From assembly GCA_050013835.1 (NCBI GenBank), contig JBEKEM010000008.1:62001-126000 (forward strand): DNA of 64,000 bases. Reading direction: 5' to 3'. This DNA is from Bog-793 sp050013835. GTDB taxonomy: Bacteria > Actinomycetota > Acidimicrobiia > Acidimicrobiales > Bog-793. The notes beneath the pieces are model-generated. The model was given only the letters and a program-made list of their open reading frames with translations. It did no database searches and had not been told where the DNA came from. Positions 6,773-14,840 of the stretch are shown here, one piece after another. Position numbers and translations under genes: made by a program. Within the stretch, counting starts at the first letter, position 1; each line of letters begins with the position of its first letter.

Positions 6773-9454
6773 CTAAGGCGCGGAGACGCGGCCGCGGGGT
6801 AAGGAGCGACCGGGCCGCTGGCCCGGGTGCCGCACGTAGCGCGACGCCCGCCGGCGCATGGCGCGCTCCAGCCGCTCGGCGTGGGTCGGGGCCGGCCGTG
6901 GAACCGGGGGTTGCCGCGGGTGGTAGAAGGGCACCTTCGCCAGCTCGACCATCACCAGGTAGACGACGACCATGGCGAACAGCCAGAGGAAGAAGGTCGC
7001 CGGCAGCGGCTTGAAGCCGAGCAGGTGGGCGAGCCCCGTGAACGGCAGGACGGCGCCGATGAGCGCCGCTCCGGTCGGCACCGTGAGCATGGCGATGCTG
7101 GGCCGGCTCCGCACAAACGGGATCCTGCGGGTCCGGATCACGTAGATGACGAGCGTCTGGGTGAGGATCGACTCGACGAACCACCCGGACCGGAACTCCA
7201 CGTGGCCAGCGTGCAGGATCCAGAGCATCACCCCGAAGGTGCCGTAGTCGAAGATCGAGCTGACGGGACCGAACACCGACATGAAACGCCGGATGAACTT
7301 CATGTCCCACGCCGCCGGGCGGGTGAGCACCTCCGGATCGACCCGGTCGGTGGGGATCACGAGCTGCCCGGCGTTGTAGAGGAGGTTGTTGAGCAGGATC
7401 TGCGACGGCAGCATCGGCAGGAACGTGAGGAAGATCGAGGCGCCGGCGGCGCTGAACATGTTGCCGAAGTTCGAGGACGTGGCCATGAGGACGTACTTCA
7501 TGGTGTTGGCGAAGATGCGGCGGCCCTCCATGACGCCGTCGGCGAGCACGCCGAGGTCCTTGTCGAGCAGCACGACGTCGGCAGCGTCCTTGGCGACGTC
7601 GGTTCCCGAGTCGACCGAGATACCCACGTCGGCGTGGTGCAGCGCGACGGCGTCATTCACCCCGTCGCCCAGGAAGGCCACGTCCTTGCCGGTCCGGCGC
7701 GCCGCCGTAATGATGCGCGACTTCTGGTCCGGCCCGATCCGGGCGAAAATCGTCGTTGTCGCGATCGCCGCCTCGAGCTGGCCGTCGTCCAACGCGGCTA
7801 CGTCGGTGCCGCTCAGCACCCCGGTACAGACGAGGCCGATGTCCGTACACACCTTGGCAGCGACGAGGCCATTGTCGCCGGTGATGACCTTGACCTCGAT
7901 GCCGAGCCCTTCGAGCAGGGCGATCGAGCTGCCGGCGTCGGCCTTCGGCCGGTCGGCGAAGGTCAGGAACCCCTCGAACACCAGCCCCTGCTCGTCGGCG
8001 GCGGCGGGCGCCTGGGCGGCCGTTGCCGGTCGCGAGGCTACAGCGACCACCCGGGCTCCCTCGTTGAAGAGCGCCTCGAGGGTCCCCTTGGCGGCCTCGG
8101 GGACGTGCACGCACCGGTCGAGCACCACCTCGGGGGCGCCCTTGGTGACGAGCAAGGCCGTGCCGGCAGGATCCTCGGCGACGACCGAGGCGAGCTGCCG
8201 CTCATGGTCGAAGGGCAGCATGCCAACTCTCCTGTAGGTGGCCGCCTCGACGGCGACCGGTCCGTTCGCCGCCGCGCCCGGGGCCGACCAGAGGGCCTGG
8301 TCCAGCGCGTTCCCCCCGACCGGCCCATCGGCGGTGACGGAAGCTTCGTTGCACACGAGACCGAGCAGCAGCGCCCGTCCGCTCTCCGTCCCGTCGGCGG
8401 CGAGCGCCCGCTCGAAGGTGATCCTCCCTTCGGTGAGCGTGCCGGTCTTGTCGGTGAAAAGGATCTCGATGTTGCCGAGGTCCTCGATGGCGACAAGGCG
8501 CTTCACCAGCACCTTCTTCGCCGTCAGCGCCTTGGAGCCGGTCGAGAGGCTCACCGTGACGATGGCCGGCATCATCTCGGGCGCGATGCCGACGGCGATG
8601 GCGAGCGAGAAGAGCAGGGCGTCGATGAGCGGGCGGGCGAGGGCGACGTTGATGATGAAGATGCAGCTCGTCAGCACGGCGGCCACGATGAACAAGAAGC
8701 GCGAGAAGTGCGCCAGGCCCACCTCGAACGCCGTCTGATTGTGTCGCTCGGAGAGTCCCGCGGCGATCTGGCCGAAGGCGGTGCGGTTGCCGGTCCGCAC
8801 GACGACCCCGAGACCCGACCCCTGGTGGACGATCGTCCCCATGAAGGCGCACCCGGGTTGGTCCTGCGGCTCGCGCCCCACGGCCGGCGCCACGGACTTG
8901 GCGACCGGCAGCGACTCGCCGGTCAGCACGCCCTCGTCGCACTCGAGCTCGTCGACCTCAATCAGCCGGAGATCGGCCGGCACGAGCCCGCCGAGGCGGA
9001 GCGTGACGACGTCACCGGGCACGAGGTCGGTCACGGGAACCCGGCTGGTCCTGCCGTCCCGGTGGACCTCGGCCTCCTGGCGGATCTTGGCGCGCAGCGA
9101 CGCCATCGCCATCTCCGCCCGGTACTCGTTGAAGAAACCCAGGCCGACGCTGAGCGCCACGATCACGGTGATGATCACCGCGTTCGTGCCACCGCCGGTC
9201 AGCCCCGAGACCAGCGCCGCGCCCAGCAGCAGGAGGAGGATCGGATTGCGAACCTGGCGGATAAGAACGGCGGTGGGCCGCACCTTGTGCGTGCCGAACG
9301 AGTTGTCCCCGTAGCGCGCCAGGCGCTCGGCGACCTCGCCCGCGGTTAGGCCGTCGGGGCGGCTTCCGAGGCTCGCCAGCACCTCGTCGGGGCTGAGCGC
9401 GGCGGCGTCGGCGAGTTCCAGGTCCGCGGCGGGGTCGGGCGCGACCACGGTCAT
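6773..9454 (-). CDS. mgtA: MgtA-type magnesium-translocating P-type ATPase
   Basis: Type III P-type ATPase for Mg2+ uptake, 893 residues, the usual size. Seen in order: an N-terminal cation-ATPase domain (about 15-75); first membrane pair (about 70-108); actuator domain with LTGES at 177-181; second pair with VGIAPEMMPAIV (288-299), the MgtA-type PEM motif; phosphorylation site DKTGTLTEG with Asp335; nucleotide-binding domain with KGAPE; hinge FLGDGVNDAVALHHADVGIS; then about six C-terminal membrane segments. The antisense strand has a very long open frame, which is only a GC-rich shadow. It stands alone, with no mgtC nearby. No Mg2+ riboswitch can be placed in the 37 bases before the next gene. 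Confidence 0.93.
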   Translation of the reverse strand: MTVVAPDPAADLELADAAALSPDEVLASLGSRPDGLTAGEVAERLARYGDNSFGTHKVRPTAVLIRQVRNPILLLLLGAALVSGLTGGGTNAVIITVIVALSVGLGFFNEYRAEMAMASLRAKIRQEAEVHRDGRTSRVPVTDLVPGDVVTLRLGGLVPADLRLIEVDELECDEGVLTGESLPVAKSVAPAVGREPQDQPGCAFMGTIVHQGSGLGVVVRTGNRTAFGQIAAGLSERHNQTAFEVGLAHFSRFLFIVAAVLTSCIFIINVALARPLIDALLFSLAIAVGIAPEMMPAIVTVSLSTGSKALTAKKVLVKRLVAIEDLGNIEILFTDKTGTLTEGRITFERALAADGTESGRALLLGLVCNEASVTADGPVGGNALDQALWSAPGAAANGPVAVEAATYRRVGMLPFDHERQLASVVAEDPAGTALLVTKGAPEVVLDRCVHVPEAAKGTLEALFNEGARVVAVASRPATAAQAPAAADEQGLVFEGFLTFADRPKADAGSSIALLEGLGIEVKVITGDNGLVAAKVCTDIGLVCTGVLSGTDVAALDDGQLEAAIATTTIFARIGPDQKSRIITAARRTGKDVAFLGDGVNDAVALHHADVGISVDSGTDVAKDAADVVLLDKDLGVLADGVMEGRRIFANTMKYVLMATSSNFGNMFSAAGASIFLTFLPMLPSQILLNNLLYNAGQLVIPTDRVDPEVLTRPAAWDMKFIRRFMSVFGPVSSIFDYGTFGVMLWILHAGHVEFRSGWFVESILTQTLVIYVIRTRRIPFVRSRPSIAMLTVPTGAALIGAVLPFTGLAHLLGFKPLPATFFLWLFAMVVVYLVMVELAKVPFYHPRQPPVPRPAPTHAERLERAMRRRASRYVRHPGQRPGRSLPRGRVSAP

Positions 9455-9491
9455 GGCGGCAGTCTTACCGATCGGCCCGGATGTCCGGTGG

Positions 9492-10205
9492 TTACGGGCG
9501 AAGCAGGCGGGTTACCACGGGTTCCTCGACGAAGCCACACGCGGCATCGGGTCGCACGCGCACGGCCCGGGCACCCTCGGATTCGCTGAGCACCTCGACG
9601 AGCTCGCTGCCGACAAAGTGAGCGGTGACGCCGTTGTCGCAGGCGATCCCCGCCGGGAGGACACCGCTCGCGATCACCTCGCAGAACCGGCTGCGGCGCG
9701 GCTCCTCGTCGTAGTGGGGGCAGTAGCTGCCGGAGAGGACACCGAGCCCGTCGGGGAGCGCGGTGAGGGCGGGACCGAACGAGTCCGTCAGGCCGCCCTC
9801 GAACCAGCAGATCGCCCCGGCGCTCGAGCCACCGACAATCACTCCTCGCTCCCACGCACGGCGCAGGACGTCGTCGATGCCGTGCACCCGCCAGACGGCC
9901 AGCATGTTCGCCGTGCTGCCGCCGCCGACGAAGATCGCATCGGAGTCGAACAGCAACGTGGCAGGATCGTCGACGTTCGGCATCGGAAACAAACGCAGGT
10001 GGGATACCGAGACCGGTGATCCCGCGGCGGCGCGCTCCGCCGCTCCCACGAAGCTCAGATCCGTCTCGTCCGCGGTGGGCACAAGGCACAACCTCGGGCG
10101 CTGCACACCGGTCAGCTCCAGCATCCTCGCCACCACCGGCGGGATGCCGTCCCGGGACTTCAGCCCGCCGCAAGCGAGGATGTGCCGCTTCCCGTCGAAT
10201 GACAT
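9492..10205 (-). CDS. Peptidase E-like protein (family S51)
   Basis: Class I glutamine-amidotransferase-like fold, S51 peptidase family (peptidase E or cyanophycinase-like). Seen: N-terminal beta strand HILACGGL; FVGGGSTANMLAVW at about 92-105; the nucleophile elbow GGSSAGA at 125-131 with Ser128; and SYCPHYDEEPRR with His164. It has 237 residues, close to the family norm. Family knowledge: members cleave Asp-X dipeptides or related bonds, and the substrate here cannot be told. The start is ATG 10205 (GTG 10211 also possible), 8 bases after TAGCTT. Confidence 0.85.
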   Translation of the reverse strand: MSFDGKRHILACGGLKSRDGIPPVVARMLELTGVQRPRLCLVPTADETDLSFVGAAERAAAGSPVSVSHLRLFPMPNVDDPATLLFDSDAIFVGGGSTANMLAVWRVHGIDDVLRRAWERGVIVGGSSAGAICWFEGGLTDSFGPALTALPDGLGVLSGSYCPHYDEEPRRSRFCEVIASGVLPAGIACDNGVTAHFVGSELVEVLSESEGARAVRVRPDAACGFVEEPVVTRLLRP

Positions 10206-10213
10206 CGGCACGA

Positions 10214-10219
10214 AAGCTA
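10214..10219 (-). promoter_or_regulatory. TAGCTT -10 element, leaderless start
   Basis: On the minus strand TAGCTT ends 8 bases before ATG 10205 and no ribosome-binding site lies between. Confidence 0.4.
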
Positions 10220-10394
10220 CCCGCCGCGCTCGCCGGTCGGATCACCAAAGGGACCGCATCGCGCTGACGACTCGATCCGACACCTCGATCGGCTGAAACG
10301 CGAAACCGGACAACTTGTCCGCAGTCCACGGCCGCGAAGCCACGATCCACTCGATACGGTTGCGCTGGCGGGTCGACCGCTCGAGGGAGGGGTC

Positions 10395-10637
10395 ATGATC
10401 GTCTTCGGGTTCCGCCGGCGCAGCAAGCGGCTGGGGGTCATCGCCGCCCCGTGCGGGAACTGCGCCTCGGGACAGCTCGTTCTGCAAAAGGTCACGCGGT
10501 GGTTCACGCTCTTTTTCATCCCCGTGGTCCCGGTGCACTTCCGCCACGTCACGGTCTGCCCGAACTGCAAAGCCCTGCGGGACGTACCGCGGGGCCAGCT
10601 GGAGCACATGAAGAGCCTCCTGCCGGTCATCAACTGA
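10395..10637 (+). CDS. Small zinc-ribbon protein
   Basis: 80-residue protein with two CxxC knuckles (APCGNCASGQ and TVCPNCKAL) flanking a hydrophobic segment WFTLFFIPVVPVHF. This is the layout of the small zinc-ribbon family found widely in actinobacteria. Role unknown. The ATG has GAGGGAGGGG 4 bases upstream. Confidence 0.8.
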   Translation: MIVFGFRRRSKRLGVIAAPCGNCASGQLVLQKVTRWFTLFFIPVVPVHFRHVTVCPNCKALRDVPRGQLEHMKSLLPVIN

Positions 10638-11105
10638 GCGGGCCCGGGAGGTTCTCGCCGGGCGGGACGCGACGTGTCAGTTCAGGGCTCTACACGCCGC
10701 GACCTACCGGTCGCGGCGGAGCCACGGCGGTAGGGACTCTCGAACCTCCGCCACACAGCACGCGACGGTCGGGTCGCGTACGGGGTCGACAAGCCGGGAT
10801 TTCCCCGGGCCCCGACCCATCCGCTGGCGCCGGCGTGCGGACCGGCGGTGGCCAGCGGGACGCCACAGCCCCCGCCACGACCGTCGGGGCAGTCCTCGGT
10901 TAGCCCGCTCCCCGCCCTGCACATCCCGGTAAGCCGGTCCCGGGGCATCCCGGTGGTGGACACGGGCGGCTGAAAGCGCTGGCGACCTCGTCGCCGAGGA
11001 GGTGCGTCGTGATCCGGGGGAAGCCTTCGGACGGGCTCCGCACCATGACCGCCCTCGTCCTGCGTCGCGGACTGCTCCCTGTCGCGGAACCACTCCCGGC
11101 GTGTC
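10638..11105. other. Intergenic with a 9-bp hairpin
   Basis: 468 bases with no convincing gene, between genes that converge. GCCGCGACC (10696-10704) and its complement GGTCGCGGC (10709-10717) form a perfect 9-bp stem with a TACC loop. No T-run follows, so it may be a hairpin terminator of a non-classical kind. Confidence 0.4.
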
Positions 11106-11576
11106 TCAGCCCGCTGCGGCGGCCTCCAGCGCGGCAATGTCGATCTTCACCATCTGGAGCATCGCCTGGGTGACCCGTTTGGCTCGTTCGGGGTCAGGAC
11201 CGCCCATCAGCTCGGCGAGCCGGTCCGGCACGACCTGCCAGGTCACCCCGAAGCGGTCGGTGAGCCACCCGCACTGCATCGGCTCTCCCCCTTCGAGCAG
11301 CCGATCCCAATAGTGGTCGATCTCCTCCTGGGTCCCGCAGCGGATGACGAAGGAGATGGCGGGGGTCAACTGGAAGTTCGGCCCGCCGTTGAGCGCCAGG
11401 AATTGCGTCCCGTCGAGCTCGAAGTACACGGCCATCGTCGTGCCCTCTTCGCCCGGCATGTCGGGACCGAAGTCGCCCGCCCCGAGACGTCGCGAATTCG
11501 GGAAGATCCCAAGGTAGTGGTCGACGGCAGCGTCAGCGTTGCCGTCGAACCAAAGACACGGCATGAGTGGATTCAT
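11106..11576 (-). CDS. PhnB-like VOC superfamily protein
   Basis: Vicinal-oxygen-chelate protein of the PhnB/3-demethylubiquinone methyltransferase-like group, 156 residues. Seen: MNPLMPCLWFDGNADAAVDH at the start; FELDGTQFLALNGG; the motif QEEIDHYWDRLLEGGEPMQC; and DRFGVTWQVVPDRL. This is the complete set for the family. These proteins bind metals or small ligands, and most have no proven reaction. It starts 6 bases after TAGTCT. Confidence 0.88.
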   Translation of the reverse strand: MNPLMPCLWFDGNADAAVDHYLGIFPNSRRLGAGDFGPDMPGEEGTTMAVYFELDGTQFLALNGGPNFQLTPAISFVIRCGTQEEIDHYWDRLLEGGEPMQCGWLTDRFGVTWQVVPDRLAELMGGPDPERAKRVTQAMLQMVKIDIAALEAAAAG

Positions 11577-12044
11577 CCTGCGAGACTACGGAAGCTGCAG
11601 TGGGACCATGACGCCCCGATGTGGGCCAAGGAAACGGACCCGGCCCACACGGCTCCTACGGGGGCGCGGCGACGGCACCCTGGTGGTCCCGTGGAGCGGT
11701 GCGGACCCAGTGATCGTGCTCTCCATGACGACCTGACAACAGGGCTCCGCAGTGCCGAGTGTGAGGAAAAGGCCGACTTCGCGGCCCCGGCCGTCGTCAC
11801 CAGTGTGCCCGCGGGCCCATCGGGGGCCGAATCTCGGCGGGTGGCCGCACGGCCCGGCGCGGCGCCCACCGGGGATCGTCTCCACCCTGGACGCCTCCCC
11901 TGACCCTTCACGGACGCCGGCCGGACGCGGCGAATCTCACCGTCGGCCGCTCGCTACAAACGGCCGAGGTGGGCACGCACGCCGGGACGTCACCCCGACG
12001 ATCTGCGAGCATGTGTGATGCAATCGGCCGCGGACGGGAGGAAT
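11577..12044. other. Intergenic between diverging genes
   Basis: 468 bases with no convincing gene. They hold the TAGTCT promoter element of the leftward VOC gene near 11585 and, at 12035-12041, the GGGAGG ribosome-binding site of the rightward gene. Confidence 0.5.
11583..11588 (-). promoter_or_regulatory. TAGTCT -10 element, leaderless start
   Basis: On the minus strand TAGTCT ends 6 bases before ATG 11576 and no Shine-Dalgarno lies between. The same hexamer and spacing occur before the gene at 47502. Confidence 0.45.
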
Positions 12045-13253
12045 ATGGGCACTTTCCAGCAACCAGATCGGCACCGGCGGCGGGTGCAACCGAGACGGAT
12101 GGCTCGGCCCATCTCGACGGCCCTTCTCGCCGTGGGAGTGCCGCTCGCCTTGCTCGCCCCGTCCAGCCACGCCGCGTCGCTGGCGGGCTCGGTCACGACG
12201 ACGACCTCGCCCTCCCACCACGTGCCCCCGGGCAAGCCCTCGGACCTCAGGCAACTGAAACTCGTCGACACCATCGGCGGGGATATCTCACCGAAGTCGG
12301 TGGACGCTTCGGACACCGGCCTCGTTTTCGCCCAAAACATGATGTATCGGCACACGGTCACCGTGTACTCGAGCTGGGGGCGCCTCCTGCGCACGATCCC
12401 CGACACCGTCGACATGGCGCAGTTCGGCTATCCGGGACACCCCGGCGTGACCCACGGGGCCCCGGTCGAGGCCGCGTTCTCGCCGGACGCGCGCTACGTC
12501 TACGTCTCCAACTACTCCATGTACGGCGCCGGCTTCGGGCCGGAGGGCAGCGACACGTGCACGCCGGTATCGGCCGCGGCCGCCGGTGACACGAACAGCT
12601 ACGCCTACCGGATCGACACCCGCACCCTCAGAATCGACCAGGTGATCGAGGTCGGCCTCGTGCCGAAGTTCCTCGCGGTGACGCCCGACGACCGCTACCT
12701 GCTCGTCTCCAACTGGTGCTCGTTCAACCTCAGCATCGTGGACATCGCGACCCACCGGCAGGTCCGCCTGCTCCCGATGGGCGCCTACCCGAGGGGCATC
12801 GCGATCTCGCCCGACTCCTCGACGGCGTACGTCGCGATCATGGGGAGCGACGACGTCGTCAAGGTGAACCTGAGGACTCTCTCGGTCGAGGGCTCGTTCT
12901 ACGTCGGGGAGACCCCGCGGAGCGCGGTGATGAGCCCCGCCGGGCGTTACCTCTTCGTATCGTTGAACCTGCCGGGCGACGTCGTGAAGGTCGACCTCCG
13001 CACGGACCGCGTCGTCGCCGAGGTGCACACGGGGGCGGACTGCCGGTCCCTAGCCATCGCGACCGACGGGCTGACGCTCTACGTCGTGAACTACCTCTCC
13101 GACACGATGACGATGCTGCGCGCGTCCGATCTCGCCGTCCTCGAGACGGCGCCGACCGGCGTGAACCCGGTCGGCATCACCTATGACGCCATGACCGGCG
13201 ACGTCTGGGTCGCCGTCTACACGGGTGAGATCCTCGTCTACGCCACCCGCTGA
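12045..13253 (+). CDS. Secreted YVTN-type beta-propeller protein
   Basis: Exported protein of 402 residues. Seen: signal peptide MARPISTALLAVGVPLALLA (about 19-45) with an SSHAAS cleavage region; then at least five propeller blades of the YVTN/40-residue type, for example FSPDARYVYVSNYSMYG, VTPDDRYLLVSNW, ISPDSSTAYVAIMGSDDVVK, MSPAGRYLFVSLN and IATDGLTLYVVNYLSDTM. Such proteins sit outside the cell and bind ligands or hold proteins together, and some have enzymatic activity. No catalytic motif is visible. ATG 12045 is chosen because GGGAGG lies 3-4 bases upstream and the signal peptide follows; the frame is open further upstream. Confidence 0.85.
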   Translation: MGTFQQPDRHRRRVQPRRMARPISTALLAVGVPLALLAPSSHAASLAGSVTTTTSPSHHVPPGKPSDLRQLKLVDTIGGDISPKSVDASDTGLVFAQNMMYRHTVTVYSSWGRLLRTIPDTVDMAQFGYPGHPGVTHGAPVEAAFSPDARYVYVSNYSMYGAGFGPEGSDTCTPVSAAAAGDTNSYAYRIDTRTLRIDQVIEVGLVPKFLAVTPDDRYLLVSNWCSFNLSIVDIATHRQVRLLPMGAYPRGIAISPDSSTAYVAIMGSDDVVKVNLRTLSVEGSFYVGETPRSAVMSPAGRYLFVSLNLPGDVVKVDLRTDRVVAEVHTGADCRSLAIATDGLTLYVVNYLSDTMTMLRASDLAVLETAPTGVNPVGITYDAMTGDVWVAVYTGEILVYATR

Positions 13254-13355
13254 GGGCGCGGGCTCTGGGGCGCCGCTCGCGCTGATGCCGGGCTCCCCGA
13301 GGGGCGCGTCCGCGGAACCCGGGATCGTCCGCCGGACACCCGGCAGGCACCCGGA

Positions 13356-13361
13356 TAGGGT
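13356..13361 (+). promoter_or_regulatory. TAGGGT -10 element, leaderless start
   Basis: TAGGGT ends 7 bases before GTG 13369, with no Shine-Dalgarno between them. Confidence 0.4.
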
Positions 13362-13368
13362 CAGGGCG

Positions 13369-14463
13369 GTGAACGCCGCCCTGGTCCCGACGGATCGACC
13401 GACAAGAGTCGGGATCGTGGGCCTCGGTCGCATCTACGACCTCAACATCACCGCCTACCGCGGCTTCCCCGAGGTGGAGGTGGTCGCCCTGTGCGACCGG
13501 GACGAAGCGAAGGTCGCCGCCCGCGGGGCCGAGTTCCCGGAGGCGGGCCGCTATACGGATCTCGCGGAGTTCCTCGCCCACGACATGGACGTCGTGGAGC
13601 TGCTGGTCCCCTCGCCCCTCCATCGCGAGATCACCTGCGCCGCCCTCGGGGCCGGCTTCCATGTGAACCTGCAAAAGCCCATGGCCGCGAATCTCGCCGA
13701 GGCCGACGAGATGATCCGGGCCGCGGCGGACGCCGGTCGCGTGCTGCGGGTGATGGAGAACTACATCTTCTACGAGCCGCTGCGCGTGCTGCGCCGCATC
13801 GTGGAGTCCGGCGAGATCGGGGAACCGACGGGGTTCCACATGAAGATGGTCGCCACCGGCAAGGGCGGCTGGGACGTGCCGTTCGAGACGTGGCTGTGGC
13901 AGTTCGAGCAGGCTAAGGACGTCGGCGGGATCCTCGTCTACGACGACGGCTGGCACAAGTTCTCTGTCGCCCTCTGGCTCTTCGGCCCCGTGCGCGACGT
14001 CATGGCCTGGATCGGCGAGACCGAGATCGGCCCGGGATTCGTGATCGACGCGCCGACGACGGTGATGTGGAACCACGAGAGCGGCCTGCGGGGCGTCTGG
14101 GACGTCACCTACGGGGTCGACATGCTCACCCCCTCGAAGTACTACACGAGCGACGAGCGCTTCGAGGTCCAGGGGATCAAGGGCTTCGCCCGCGTCAACC
14201 ACTGCACGGCCCGGGTCCGCCAGGAGCCCTCGGTCGAGGTCTACGCCGACGGCGAGTGCCGCTCCTACCACGCCCTCGACGACGACTGGGGGTCATCGTT
14301 CCGCGACTCCAGCCGTCAGTACATCCGCTGGTTGCGCGGTGATCCCCAGGGCGAGCTCCTCTGGTCGGCCGACGGGGCCCGTGCGGTCATGCAGTTCCTG
14401 GCCGCCGCCCGCGAGTCCTCACGCCTCAACAGGCCGGTTCTCGTCAAGGACGTGCAGTCCTGA
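13369..14463 (+). CDS. Gfo/Idh/MocA family oxidoreductase
   Basis: NAD(P)-dependent sugar or inositol oxidoreductase family, 364 residues. Seen: N-terminal Rossmann motif VGIVGLGRIYD (about 15-25), VVALCDRDEAKV, VELLVPSPLHREITCAAL, then the family signature VNLQKPMAANLAEADEM in which EKP is replaced by QKP. Further on are MENYIFYEP and the substrate-domain motif GGILVYDDGWHKFSVALW with the conserved Asp and His. The exact substrate is unknown. GTG 13369 is chosen because a TAGGGT element lies 7 bases upstream and the Rossmann fold starts soon after. It stands alone between a beta-propeller gene and a convergent membrane-protein gene. Confidence 0.88.
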   Translation: MNAALVPTDRPTRVGIVGLGRIYDLNITAYRGFPEVEVVALCDRDEAKVAARGAEFPEAGRYTDLAEFLAHDMDVVELLVPSPLHREITCAALGAGFHVNLQKPMAANLAEADEMIRAAADAGRVLRVMENYIFYEPLRVLRRIVESGEIGEPTGFHMKMVATGKGGWDVPFETWLWQFEQAKDVGGILVYDDGWHKFSVALWLFGPVRDVMAWIGETEIGPGFVIDAPTTVMWNHESGLRGVWDVTYGVDMLTPSKYYTSDERFEVQGIKGFARVNHCTARVRQEPSVEVYADGECRSYHALDDDWGSSFRDSSRQYIRWLRGDPQGELLWSADGARAVMQFLAAARESSRLNRPVLVKDVQS

Positions 14464-14840
14464 CGCCGGACGGCGCCGGGAAGGGGCAACCGGCGGCCCC
14501 GCAGTAGGACGCTTCGTTCCGAGGCTGTCCGACGACGTGGTCGTCGTCCTCGACGAGCACAACTGCCACCGGACGAGGGCCATCGGGCTGAAAAAGGCAA
14601 CCCGGGGCGAAGTGCACCCCGGGCCCGCGTCGCCGCTGCTCCACGGCCGGGAGATGTGCCGACCGGCGGGTCGGGCTGGACCCGCGACCTCTCGCCCCGG
14701 CGACCGCGGCGGCGACAGGATCTCACCTCCGGAGGGGATTCCGCCCGCCTCTCCGGGGCCTCCTCCGAAGAGAACCGGCGCAGGTTCGTCCGGTGCCTCC
14801 GGTCGGCCGCCGGAAGGCACGGCACCCGTCGACGAGCGCC
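14464..14840. other. Intergenic between converging genes
   Basis: 377 bases with no convincing gene. They contain the minus-strand terminator at 14591-14623. Confidence 0.55.
14591..14623 (-). terminator. Rho-independent terminator of the 18181-14841 operon
   Basis: On the minus strand CCCGGGG, a 9-base loop, CCCCGGG (perfect 7-bp stem) is followed by TTGCCTTTTT. It lies about 220 bases past the stop of the membrane-protein gene. Confidence 0.65.

Noticed and set aside
6827..9349. Very long open frame on the plus strand opposite the P-type ATPase
   Set aside because: Arg/Asp/Gly-rich shadow without motifs; the minus strand has every catalytic motif of MgtA.
10725..10756. tRNA T-arm-like GGTTCGAGAGTCC on the minus strand
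   Set aside because: The stem does not pair and no other tRNA arm can be drawn.
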